Shown piece by piece: positions 1-7,399 of a stretch of DNA of 15,553 bases. Source of the stretch: Baffinella frigidus (taxonomy: Eukaryota > Cryptophyceae > Cryptomonadales > Baffinellaceae). The position numbers and the translations under genes are program-made. Where the stretch lies: assembly GCA_026770585.1 (NCBI GenBank), contig MU646367.1:466377-481929 (forward strand), in the 5' to 3' direction. The notes beneath the pieces are model-generated. The model worked only from the letters and a program-made list of their open reading frames with translations, had not been told where the DNA came from and did not search any database. Each line of letters begins with the position of its first letter. Position 1 is the first letter of the stretch.

Positions 1-440
1 TTTCGGATCGCGTTTCGCTCTCCAGTGCAGAGGCTCGTGAAGAGGGGATACAGGGCGGCTCTCTTGGGGTGTTTGATTGCTTCCAAGTAGGATCGCGCCC
101 GCACACACACCGAACCCAAGTCAGCCTTGTTCTGAGGCTCATGGTATCCCATGACTGAAGTACAAGAGCTCCAGGCACGGATACCCCACAAGGTGAGAGG
201 GATTGTGAAAGGGATTGTGGGGGTTGTGTGGGGGTGTGGGATCATAGTTCGTGACATTGGAGCCATTTCTGGTTTTCCCACTAAATAACCTGTTCGTGCT
301 TCTCCACCCTCATTGAAAGTCTAATAACCTGTTTCTTTTTCGGGGAACTTCTCCACCGATTTCTGGATTTCGAACGGTCAAAACGGGGGAAACGGGAACG
401 CCTCCGAAATCCGTCATCCTTGGGCGGGATTCCTGGCGAG
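1..440. other. Upstream region of gene A, no gene seen
   Basis: No coding region is supported here. The frame used by exon A1 is open back to a TAA at 282-284, but the first in-frame ATG is at 441, so 285-440 may be 5' UTR or part of a longer first exon. The region has a G-rich stretch at about 196-240. It also has an imperfect direct repeat: TAATAACCTG followed by CTTCTCCACC occurs at about 281-311 and again at about 322-357. I see no convincing TATA box or spliced-leader relic. Confidence 0.5.
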
Positions 441-1335
441 ATGCTGGACAGAGTGAAGGCAGCTGAGCAGGAGCTGAGAAATGCGCGTGCGGAGCTTCAG
501 GAGGTTTCAAGAGCTACGAGCGCAATGCCCGGAGCATGGAACCTAACGCAGGAGCAGAAGCTGAAGTTAGAGGACATCTTTGAAGGACTCAAGGAAGATG
601 CGCTGGAGAAGAGGGCCACTTTGATAAACGAGGTGAACATGGAGTTCGGGTTGCGGGCGGAGGAGATCTGCGCGCGGGCAGCAACGTACACTGAGTACAA
701 GGACTTCGAGTCGGAATTCGTGAGAGAGTGGGAGGTCTCGCGCAAGGTGCAGGCTCTCGCTGGGCTCAACTTTGTCAGGGCGGTGGCAGAGTGTGTTCCG
801 GGGGGATCACCGGGGGCGCCGCTGGAGGATATCGCGGGTTTCGACAGCGAGGAGCTGACGAGCTTCTGCGGCTGGCGCGTGGCCGAGACCAGCGCTGATC
901 TGCTCAAAACGCACTTCGAAAAGGAGTCGCGCGCACCCATGGACATGCTCGCGCTCCTCGAGAACTGTGAAAACAACTGGGACGCCAAGTTCGCGCAGCA
1001 CGAAGCCGTGCTGACGCAGGTGCACTATGGCAAGATGGCGGACTTCAATGCGGGCCTCTTGGCCAAGATCGGGCTCCCAGATCATCGGTTGTGGGAGGCG
1101 ATGGAGCGCGAGCACTGCACGCGGCCGGACTCGAAAGACCCCTTCGAATCGAAGAACTACGTCTTGAAGACCACGCCCGAGGCAGAGTGGATAGCGGTCA
1201 CTAACGAGGAGGTGGGCAAGGCCGTCTCGGGTGGTCTGCGCCGAGTGAAGAGCATCGCGGACCTGCGGAAGCACAGCCGCGCCGAGGAGGCGGGCCTGCT
1301 GGACCAGGAAATACTCGCCCTTGTGCTCTACACAG
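441..1335 (+). CDS. Gene A exon A1: helical N-terminus and start of ART domain
   Basis: Long first exon, residues 1-299, ending in phase 1 at TAC ACA G|GTTTCC. Residues 1-60 are rich in Glu, Lys, Arg and Leu (for example VKAAEQELRNARAELQEV) and probably form a coiled coil. From about residue 225 the text resembles the N-terminal lobe of protist ART domains: PFESKNYVLKTTPEAEW, then DQEILALVLYTG. In that family an aromatic-Thr-Gly-Pro motif opens the helix before the NAD site. It is completed by exon A2, which supplies PMYEKYN. Reading on past the donor gives 26 unrelated residues and a stop at 1413, which supports splicing at 1335. Confidence 0.78.
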
Positions 1336-4300
1336 GTTTCCTCCCGGACCCACCCTGGAGGCAGGGTGGGGGTATTTTGAGCATTCTTAAGTCAACTCCC
1401 CTTGAAAAGGACTGAGCCCTCAGTCCCCCGTGATGAATGGATCTGGTACAAAACGGTCTTACAAGTATTTTAGTGGTACAAATCCTGTCAACTTTTGCAA
1501 TCAAGGGTTATTCGGGATTGGCCGCAAGTCCCCCCCAGGGTGGATGGGGTTTGGACTGAGACAGCTCGAGACGATGGCGGCGAAGCGACGACCGACGATG
1601 GCGGCGGGCCCTCGCGGGTTGCGCAACCCCGATGACTACCTCTGCCTCGGTAAAATTGGGCTTATCCGAGCCCGGGAGTTGATTTCCCTGTTTAATGGCA
1701 CAAATCCGTTAACTTTTGGCGTGAAAACTGAGAAAATGATGAGCCCAGATTAACTGAGGCAGAGCTAGGATGACCTGAGCTTGCAGTGTCGGTACACCCC
1801 CGTGAAGACCTCTTGTGAGCAAGTGTCCTAGGAACGGGACCTCGCCCCCGTCGCCCAGGTTGAGGGTTTAGGGTTTTAGGTTCAAGGTTTAGGGTTGCCT
1901 CAAAAGCAGTGCTCTGATCTGGCGGCGCTCGCAGGTCCCATGTATGAAAAATACAACAAGGTGCTGCGGGACCCCCTCCCTACCGACGGTACCGCCAACA
2001 CGTACAACACGTACACCACCACGATCCACCTGATCGTGAGCGGGGTCATCAAGCTCGCGCGGTGCGTCTTCTCGCGCCACGCTGCACCCCCTGTACCCGA
2101 GGGGCCCATGTTGCTGATGCATCACCATGCGATCACCATGAGCACCAATGTCGGTGCTCCTGGATGCCCCGCACCACACGCGAATTCTAGAGGGGCCTAG
2201 TTAAACCCGGTTGAATCTACAGGTGGGCATTTGCGTAGTGACTTTCGTGAGGTTGGTCACGTAACTCGGCGAAATTAGCCCAGACAAGAGGTTGTTACGT
2301 TATCCTGGTGCAAATATTTACAACCACACATGTAAATAGGAGTCTCCAGCATTCTCGAGTGGTAGCTTGACCTTTTCAGGAAGAGCTAGACTTTGTGGAA
2401 GAGATAGTCCTGCAGGTTTCGCAGCGCAGTCGATCAGGGCTTGCCGTCAACGCACTCTACACTTTTCGACCGAAAATGCCTCGATTTGACAGGTTCTTAT
2501 CGGATTATTACAGAGTGATTCAAGAACCTGGTAGAGAAGAACACCGACCGGAATTGCACGTTTTGGTTTTGAGCTTGGACCACCCACACCGACCTGATTC
2601 GTTCCTGCGTTCTTAATTCAAGACAACAGACAACGACCGAGGCTTGAGCAAGGGTGTTCTTCTGTACGAGGTATCCCTGTACTATCGTTGGTGCTTTTTG
2701 TACTGGACTTCCTGACTAAATGCTTTGCATGGCGAGACCCAGGTGGGACTGTTTCAGAGCTAGGGTGTAGCGTGTCGCGTGTCGCGTGTCGCGTGTAGCG
2801 TGTAGCGTGTAGGGGTTCAATCCGGCAACGGCCATTGGTTTACCCTGAACCCTAAACCCCTAACCCTGAACCCCGAACCCTAAACCCTAAACCCTAAACC
2901 CTAAACCCTAAACCCTAAACCCAAAACACTAATCCCAAATCCCTAAACCCTAAACCCTAAACCCTAACCCTGAACCCAAACCCCAGACCCCAAACCCCAA
3001 ACCCCAAACCCTCAGCCCCTCAACCCCAAACCCTCAACCCCAAACGGGTATTGCAGGAAGATGAAGGTCCCGGCGAACCGCGTGGTGTTCCGGGGGCTGA
3101 GCAACATCAAGCTGCCAGCCGCGTTCCTCGAGGCGGACGCATGCGGGATCCGGGGAGGGGTCGAGTACGGGCTGATGAGCACCACCTTGGATCGCAACGT
3201 GGCCACCAAGGTGAACACCGTCCTGCAGCACTACCGCACCTCTTTAGCCTAACCCATAATTTCGCTACCCTACACCCCGAACTCCAAACCCCAAACCCCA
3301 AAGCCAAAACCCAAAACCCCAAACCCAAAACCCAAAACCCAAAACCCCCAAACCCCAAACCCCAAACACTTGACCTCAAACCCGCACTTGACCTCACACC
3401 CCAACCCCCAAACCCCACACCAGTACGCGGGGAAGGGGGAGCAGGGGGATGTGCCAACGGTGTTTGCGATCCAGGTTACGAGCCTCCCTTGCTCCTCCCG
3501 TCCACCAACCCCTCCTTTTCCTGGTGGTCAAACCTTAAACACTGAACCCCAAACCGTCAACCCTAAACCCTAAACCCTAAACCCTACACCCTCAACTCTA
3601 AACCTTGAACTCTAAACCCTGAAGCCTGAAGCCTGAACCCTTCGTCAGGTGGGGGCGGTGAACCGCGGGGCGTCTCTCGACTTCCTTTCGCAGTATCAGC
3701 CAACCCTAAACCCCACACCCTAACCCCTTATTCCTCTAAATCCTAAACCCAAAACCCAAAACACTAAACCATCAACCCACAACCCCAACCCCTAAACACT
3801 AAACCCCAAACGCCAAACTCTAAACCCTACACACTCACCCAGGTATGAGCAGGAGCAGGAGATCCTGTTCCCGCCGTGCTCATTCCTGGAGGTGTTGGGC
3901 GAGACGCGGATCGAGACGGGCGCGGGCAAGGCGACGACGCGCGTCGTAGTGCTCTCGGTCAACGCCAACCAGACGTGCGGGACCATCGAGGACATGCTGG
4001 GGTACACACCCTAAACCCTAAATCCCAAACCCTACACCCTCAACTCCAAACTCCAAATCCCGAACCCTAAACCCTAAACCCTAAACTCTAAATCCCCACC
4101 CTTACGCCGTAAAATGTACACCCTAAACCGCAAGGCCTGACCCCCAAAGCGCACACCAGGTCGCGGCGGCGGCTGCACCTCGCCATGCTCGAGAACTACA
4201 AGCTCGAGATCGAGGGCCGCCTCGAGGCGTTGCTCGAGGGCGAGGTCTGGCTCCGACCCCATTCCTCAATTCGTCGATTCGAGGCGTTCCCTGGGTATAA

Positions 4301-6993
4301 ATCTGCCGGACCTAAACCATCAGAATAGTGCACATCGGAGGTCCCTGCGACGTCGACCTGACCAGATCTTCTCTTTGTCAACGATGGCCTCTTGCAAGAA
4401 CCCCGAGGTTCTGCACCCACCTGTAGGTCCTTTAGGTTTTGAGAACCCTCACCATAGGCGGCGGCCGCCCTTTTTGCAGGAAGGCTCCGCTTCGTTTCAA
4501 GCTTGCAGTCTTCCGATGCGGGGGCAGGGAAAGGGTGGTCCGCAGTGCACGGCCCCCAAAGCCTTGGGACGCAACTCACGACCCCCCGCGCTGTGTGCAC
4601 GCCGGCAGCTTGTACCCAACACATCCCACCAGCCACCCGAAGTTTGCTAGATCGGGATATGTCACCTGTAGTAAGTTGACCAGATCGGGGTATGTCACCT
4701 GTCGCAGATTTCACCAGGACTCAAGGCTGAGCCGGGTGGTCGGGTGGCGTGTGGTCGTTTTCCGTCCCTCAGGCTTTCGGGGAGACGGCGGGGCATCCTA
4801 GCCACTTGAATCAAGCATTTAAACTTGAGACGCGCCTCCTTTGCAGGTGGTGCAGCAGCGGTTAGCCCGGGATGGCTACGCCAAGAAGTATGATCACCAC
4901 GAGGGTATGAAGACGGCCGTCCTCGACGAGGTCAGCCCTTTCGGTCCGCTCGGTGTTGTCAACCCCCCCATTAGCCGCGCACCGAGTCCTCTCTGTGGAG
5001 GGTCCGAGTGAACACCCAGACTCCGGCTTGAAACAGATCGGGGCTCTCCTGCGGAAACGGTCGGTGTCCGCCTATGGTTGGAATTCTCAAATCCTCAAGG
5101 ACCTAAAGGACCACCTGCATGGTGGCCCACAGCTCACGTCCCCGGCACAGCGGTTGACTGATCTGCGCGGTCCCGTGTACACGGTCTGCACGCTTCAGTT
5201 CCCACCCCTGGTACAGCACCTGCCCGGGTCAGTGAAAAGTGGTGCGACTCGCAGGTCAATGCGCTGGTGCTCAAGCACACGGAACGGAAGGCTAAGTGGT
5301 ACAACGAGGTGGGCGCTCCCGCTCCAGACTGCTTCGTGCTTGCTATGCCCGTGGACCCGGATCCAAGACTCCCACGGTTGAATGCACCTGCCAGGTTTTG
5401 CACCAGGACGTAAACTAAACCGGGCAGATTGTGTACGGGGAACCCCGGTGGTTAGTCGAGACAGTGAAGGGATTCTCCTGACGCCCCGTGCGCCTGTTGG
5501 CAGGACGGACAGTACGAGAGTGCAATGGCTGAGGCGATGCAGCTCGAGAAGAGGGCGCTCGGCAAGTTGCTGCACTGGGCGTCCGGGTCCGCGTACAAAA
5601 AGACTCTGGAGAAGGAGCCCATGCATCTCGTGCGGTGGCGGGCGCTCGGGCAACTGTTCCAGCGTGTGCGAGCTGCGCAGGAACGGGGCGAGGAGCGCGT
5701 CGCGCAGGACACGGCGATGGAGCTGTGCAAGGAGCTGGGGCTGGTGGGTAATTCATTAATGGTGAAGTCGGTGGACGAGAGAAATGAGGAGGAGGAGAAA
5801 CTGCCGCTGGTTCCTGCGGCGGCGGCGGCCAACAAGTGGGCCGGGAGAAGCGAGGGGGAGGAGCCGCCTCTGGTGCGTGCGGCGGCGGGGGGGAATGTGT
5901 GGGCTCTGCAGCTGCTGCTGGCTGCTGGCTGCCGCGTGAACTCTTCTTCATTCACGGGATGGACGGCGCTTCACTCGGCTTCGGCGTTGGGTAACCTTGA
6001 GAGCGTCGCGCTTCTGCTTCAGGAACCGAACCCTAAACCCTGAACCCTAAACCCCAAGCTCTCAACCCTAAACTCTCAACCCTCAACACTCAACCCTAAA
6101 CCCTAAACCCCAAACCTGAAACCCTAAACCCTAAACCCTAAACCCTAAACCCTAAACCCTAAACCCGCAACGTCACCTTTTTTCTTCAGGAAGGGGCGGA
6201 CATCCATGCGAAGACCACGTGCGCGGAGGGCAAGGAGGGCAAGGAGACGTGTCTAACGCTCGCTGCTGATGCCGGACACACCGACGTGGTCCGCTGCCTT
6301 GTGGCGAAAGGCGGGGCCCGTCTGTTGATGGACCCCAACTCGGACCAGCGGTCCTGCGCGTTTCTGGCGTCGCGGCACGGGCACGTCGAGACGCTCCAGG
6401 TCTTGCTGGCGGCTGGAGGCGCGGCGCTGCTGATGACGCCCGACAAGTATTGCAACTCCTGTGCGTACCAGGCTTCCAAGAACGGGCACGTGGAGGTCCT
6501 CAAGGTGCTTCTGCAGATGCGGTTGGAGGTGCTGCGGGCGGGGGGGGGGGATCTCCTCGAGATTAAGAACGAGTGGGGGCATTCGTGTGCGTTCATGGCT
6601 TCTCAGTACGGGCACGTGGAGGCGCTGGAGGAGCTGCTGCAGGCGGCGGAGGGGGATGAGCTCATGTCGGTGGCACTGGATGGCCGCTCGTGTGCTTACA
6701 TTGCTTCAGCGAATGGGCACGTGGGGGTGCTGAAGTTGCTGCTCCAGAGGGGAGGCAGGGAGCTCCTGAAGCTCAGCAAGAAAGGGGTTTCTTGTGTGTG
6801 GATAGCGTCTGCAAGAGGGCACGTGGAGGTGCTCGAGGTGCTGCTCAACGCGGAGGGGGGCAGGGAGCTGCTGATGGAGGCGAAGCGAAACAAAAGATCG
6901 TGTTCCAAGGTGGCGTTGCAGAATAAGCATTTGGAGGCGGGGGCGATGCTAGAGCTCGCGGAGAGGGAGGGGACGGGAGCGAGGGTCCCTTGA
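441..6993 (+). CDS. Gene A: ADP-ribosyltransferase-ankyrin repeat protein, 11 exons
   Basis: Exons I join in frame: 441-1335, 1935-2061, 3057-3210, 3424-3474, 3649-3692, 3843-4001, 4160-4244, 4847-4930, 5255-5308, 5504-6022, 6190-6993. This gives 991 codons and a TGA at 6991. Order of parts: helical N-terminus (1-190), ART fold (about 240-500), charged helical linker (500-670), ankyrin repeats (671-991). The R-S-E signature is complete: Arg353 in VVFRG, Ser382 in STT, and the E-x-E pair Glu428/Glu430 just before ILFPP. By family knowledge such enzymes move ADP-ribose from NAD+ to arginine of a protein, and ankyrin repeats usually bind partners; the target here is unknown. No signal peptide is seen at Met1, so it is probably intracellular. 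The start is the first in-frame ATG, though an upstream exon is possible. Intron 10 has a GA donor. The array continues past the TGA in another frame, so the true C-terminus is uncertain. RNA evidence is needed for the exon joins. Confidence 0.75.
1336..1934 (+). other. Intron A1, mostly unique sequence
   Basis: GT...CAG intron of 599 nt. It contains two diverged copies of a short repeat: TGGTACAAATCCTGTCAACT at 1474-1493, and TGGCACAAATCCGTTAACTT at 1696-1715. ACGATGGCGGCG also occurs twice, near 1571 and 1594. At about 1861-1897 there is a short TTTAGGG-like run in the G-rich orientation, opposite to most introns in the window. Confidence 0.65.
1935..4244 (+). CDS. Gene A exons A2-A7: catalytic core of R-S-E class ADP-ribosyltransferase
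   Basis: Six small exons (127, 154, 51, 44, 159 and 85 nt) keep the frame across every junction. A2 (1935-2061) carries GPMYEKYN and a TTTIHLI helix. A3 (3057-3210) carries the NAD-binding Arg in VVFRG and the RGGVEYGLMSTT strand with the Ser-Thr-Thr motif. A4 (3424-3474) has YAGKG and PTVFAIQ. A5 (3649-3692) has NRGASLDFLS. A6 (3843-4001) has the catalytic E-Q-E followed by ILFPP and FLEV. A7 (4160-4244) has RRRLHLAMLE. This order matches the arginine-specific ART fold shared by vertebrate ecto-ARTs and many protist proteins, with all three catalytic elements present. The enzyme therefore looks active, which is inference. A3-A4 is the one junction with acceptor CAG|T instead of AG|G. Confidence 0.8.
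2062..2764 (+). other. Non-repetitive 5' part of intron A2
   Basis: The 5' 700 bases of a 995-nt intron (2062-3056). I see no coding signal. There is a perfect 9-bp inverted repeat, CAGGTTCTT (2490-2498) and AAGAACCTG (2522-2530), with a 23-nt loop. Confidence 0.5.
2765..2813. repeat. Heptamer tandem array GTGT[A/C]GC
   Basis: Seven head-to-tail heptamers: GTGTAGC, three GTGTCGC, two GTGTAGC and a terminal GTGTAGG. The period of 7 equals that of the telomere-like arrays. On the other strand the unit is GCTACAC/GCGACAC, close to the CCTACAC variants found in other introns. Confidence 0.9.
2838..3050. repeat. Telomere-like CCCTAAA array in intron A2
   Basis: About 210 bases of CCCTAAA and variants (CCCTGAA, CCCCAAA, CCCCTAA, CCTCAA), including a mostly perfect run at about 2878-2925. 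It lies in the 3' part of the intron and ends at the acceptor ATTGCAG|G. Confidence 0.92.
3250..3423. repeat. CCCCAAA/CCCAAAA-type array filling intron A3
   Basis: Intron A3 is 3211-3423. From about 3270 it is degenerate CCCCAAA and CCCAAAA units rather than CCCTAAA. The run ends in ACACCAG, which is the acceptor. Confidence 0.85.
3530..3648. repeat. Telomere-like array in intron A4
   Basis: Intron A4 is 3475-3648. The distal two thirds is CCCTAAA with CCTGAAG and CCTTGAA variants, running up to acceptor CGTCAG|G. Confidence 0.88.
3700..3842. repeat. Telomere-like array in intron A5
   Basis: Intron A5 is 3693-3842. The array starts a few bases after the donor (CA|GTATCAGCCAACCCTAAA) and ends CACCCAG|GTAT. 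GTAT is present at both ends of the intron. Confidence 0.88.
4002..4159. repeat. Intron A6, composed of telomere-like repeats
   Basis: The donor runs straight into repeats: GG|GTACACACCCTAAACCC. CCCTAAA, CCCTACA and CTCCAAA variants fill the 158 nt up to CACACCAG|GTCG. Confidence 0.88.
4245..4846 (+). other. Intron A7, non-telomeric, with dispersed and tandem repeats
   Basis: A 602-nt GT...CAG intron with almost no telomere-like sequence. It contains an element (about 4411-4515) found inverted in intron A8. A 33-bp-period tandem pair is present, with cores AGATCGGGATATGTCACCTG at 4649-4668 and AGATCGGGGTATGTCACCTG at 4682-4701. It also has a GGGTATAAATCTGCCGG motif near 4293 shared with intron B2. 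Confidence 0.7.
4411..4515 (-). repeat. Dispersed repeat element, copy 1 (inverted relative to copy 2)
   Basis: The reverse complement contains CGCCTATGGT, then TTCTCAAAACC, then AAAGGACCT, preceded by GCTTGAAAC. The same ordered blocks occur on the + strand at about 5015-5125. By eye about two thirds of bases match over roughly 100 bp, allowing small gaps. Confidence 0.65.
4847..5308 (+). CDS. Gene A exons A8-A9: charged helical linker
   Basis: A8 (4847-4930, 28 codons) begins VVQQRLARDGYAKKYD and ends at CTCGACGAG|GTCAGC, phase 0. A9 (5255-5308, 18 codons) reads VNALVLKHTERKAKWYNE and joins in phase 0 to A10. For A9 I chose acceptor TCGCAG|GTCAAT because it obeys the AG|G rule and keeps the frame. 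An acceptor at GAAAAG|TGG (5239-5241) would add five codons and also stay open. Both exons are amphipathic and charged, with no recognisable domain, and probably link the ART and ankyrin parts. Confidence 0.62.
4931..5254 (+). other. Intron A8, non-telomeric
   Basis: A 324-nt intron. GAG|GTCAGC at the donor and CAG|GTCAAT at the acceptor share AGGTCA. It holds the + strand copy of the element present inverted in intron A7. No coding signal is seen. Confidence 0.6.
5015..5125 (+). repeat. Dispersed repeat element, copy 2
   Basis: Blocks GGCTTGAAAC, CTCCTGCGGAAA, CCGCCTATGGT, TTCTCAAATCC and AAGGACCT occur in the same order as in the reverse complement of 4411-4515. No open frame or transposase is visible, so it may be a fragment or a non-autonomous element. 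Confidence 0.65.
5309..5503 (+). other. Intron A9, non-telomeric
   Basis: A 195-nt GT...CAG intron. It carries CCGGGCAGATTGTGTACGGG near 5418-5437, a reverse-orientation relative of the GGGTAYRAATCTGCCGG motif in introns A7 and B2. Nothing else is recognised. Confidence 0.6.
5504..6022 (+). CDS. Gene A exon A10: helical linker and first ankyrin repeats
   Basis: 173 codons, residues 552-724, starting at GGCAG|GAC. The first ~110 residues are helical and charged, with an acidic stretch (DERNEEEE) and an alanine run. From residue ~671 ankyrin repeats begin: PPLVRAAAGGNVWALQLLL, then GWTALHSASALGNLESVALLLQ. The second is a near-canonical ankyrin unit. The exon ends at CTTCAG|GAACCG, a GA donor; there is no GT close enough to keep the repeat register. 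The register continues into exon A11 as LLLQ-EGADIHAK, exactly as an ankyrin loop should. Confidence 0.8.
6023..6189. repeat. Intron A10: telomere-like array with GA donor
   Basis: The intron is 167 nt, almost entirely CCCTAAA and variants, beginning at GAACCGAACCCTAAACCC. The 9-mer CTTCAGGAA occurs at both boundaries (6018-6025 region and 6185-6192 region), so the insert is flanked by a direct repeat. Perfect CCCTAAA units run at about 6121-6160. Confidence 0.88.
6190..6993 (+). CDS. Gene A exon A11: ankyrin array of the SCA[F/Y] type
   Basis: 267 codons ending at TGA 6991. After one divergent unit (CLTLAADAGHTDVVRCLV) come five regular units opening SCAFLASRHGHVE, SCAYQASKNGHVE, SCAFMASQYGHVE, SCAYIASANGHVG and SCVWIASARGHVE, spaced 34-42 residues. 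A worn sixth opens SCSKVALQNKHLE. The usual TPLH box is replaced by SCA[F/Y], while GHVE-x-L-x-x-LL and a GG-x-x-LL loop are kept. An 11-G run at 6540-6550 does not break the frame. The last unit lacks its second helix before the stop, and the missing helix is readable in another frame just downstream. Confidence 0.8.
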   Translation, partial: EGADIHAKTTCAEGKEGKETCLTLAADAGHTDVVRCLVAKGGARLLMDPNSDQRSCAFLASRHGHVETLQVLLAAGGAALLMTPDKYCNSCAYQASKNGHVEVLKVLLQMRLEVLRAGGGDLLEIKNEWGHSCAFMASQYGHVEALEELLQAAEGDELMSVALDGRSCAYIASANGHVGVLKLLLQRGGRELLKLSKKGVSCVWIASARGHVEVLEVLLNAEGGRELLMEAKRNKRSCSKVALQNKHLEAGAMLELAEREGTGARVP

Positions 6994-7151
6994 AAGCCGC
7001 TGCCAACGGGCACGTGGTGGCAGTGCTAGTGCTCCTCGGGAAGGGCGGGCAGAAGGTCGCCATGATGGCAGACAGCAACGGAGAACCATGTAGGTACGCT
7101 GCTTCTCGGGAACTGCCGCCCGGAGGTCTAGAGGGCTACTTCGCCCAATAA
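6994..7151 (+). pseudogene. Frameshifted continuation of the ankyrin array
   Basis: In the frame whose codons start at positions divisible by 3, roughly 6984-7148 reads as further ankyrin sequence: LKAAANGHVVAVLVLLGKGG, then a unit like PCRYAASRE, then a TAA at 7149. This fits a seventh unit and a decayed eighth, but lies in a different frame from exon A11. A one- or two-base indel between about 6955 and 6993, or a sequencing error in this G-rich stretch, would explain it. If A11 really ends at 6991, this is 3' UTR or a relic. Confidence 0.55.
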
Positions 7152-7261
7152 GAGAGCCCCCCCCCTCCCGGGACACGCAGAGGGCCCTGGGCATAGGCCT
7201 ACGGTAGGGTCCTCGGGGGAAGCGCTTTCTTATGAGCGAAAGCCTCCGTGGGGGTACAGAC

Positions 7262-7399
7262 ATGGCGGCCGTGTTGGTGTTAATAAAGGTCTCCCTGAAG
7301 GTGGTGATCGAGGCGGGGGCGGGGAGGGAGCTGGTGGTGCGGGCGAACGCGAAAGGCGAATCGTGTGTGGGTGGCGTTGGGAGAATTCGCAGCTGCTGA
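7262..7399 (+). pseudogene. Decayed ankyrin repeat unit
   Basis: An open stretch of 45 codons from ATG 7262 to TGA 7397 includes LKVVIEAGAGRELVVRANAK followed by GESC. It resembles the second helix, the GG-x-ELL loop and the SC start of the A11 ankyrin type. After SCV the expected V-A-L lies in a shifted frame (bases GTGGCGTTG), so this unit also carries an indel. It is probably debris of the same array. Confidence 0.45.

Noticed and set aside
2765-2813. CRISPR-like repeat array
   Set aside because: Head-to-tail heptamers without spacers, in a eukaryotic intron.
3051-3573. Open frames rich in Asn-Pro-Lys-Pro and similar on the + strand, and Gly-Phe-Arg-Val types on the - strand
   Set aside because: They are translations of CCCCAAA/CCCTAAA repeats and intron sequence; the real exons A3 and A4 lie within this span.
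4196-4714. 172-codon open frame on the - strand
   Set aside because: It overlaps exon A7 and intron A7, with no domain and no codon signal. Its similarity to a + strand frame in intron A8 comes from the shared repeat element.
5415-5955. Long Pro/Ala/Ser-rich frames on the - strand
   Set aside because: Antisense shadow of GC-rich exon A10.
6186-7078. Several - strand frames opposite the ankyrin exon
   Set aside because: They carry periodic antisense text of the ankyrin repeats and no independent signal.
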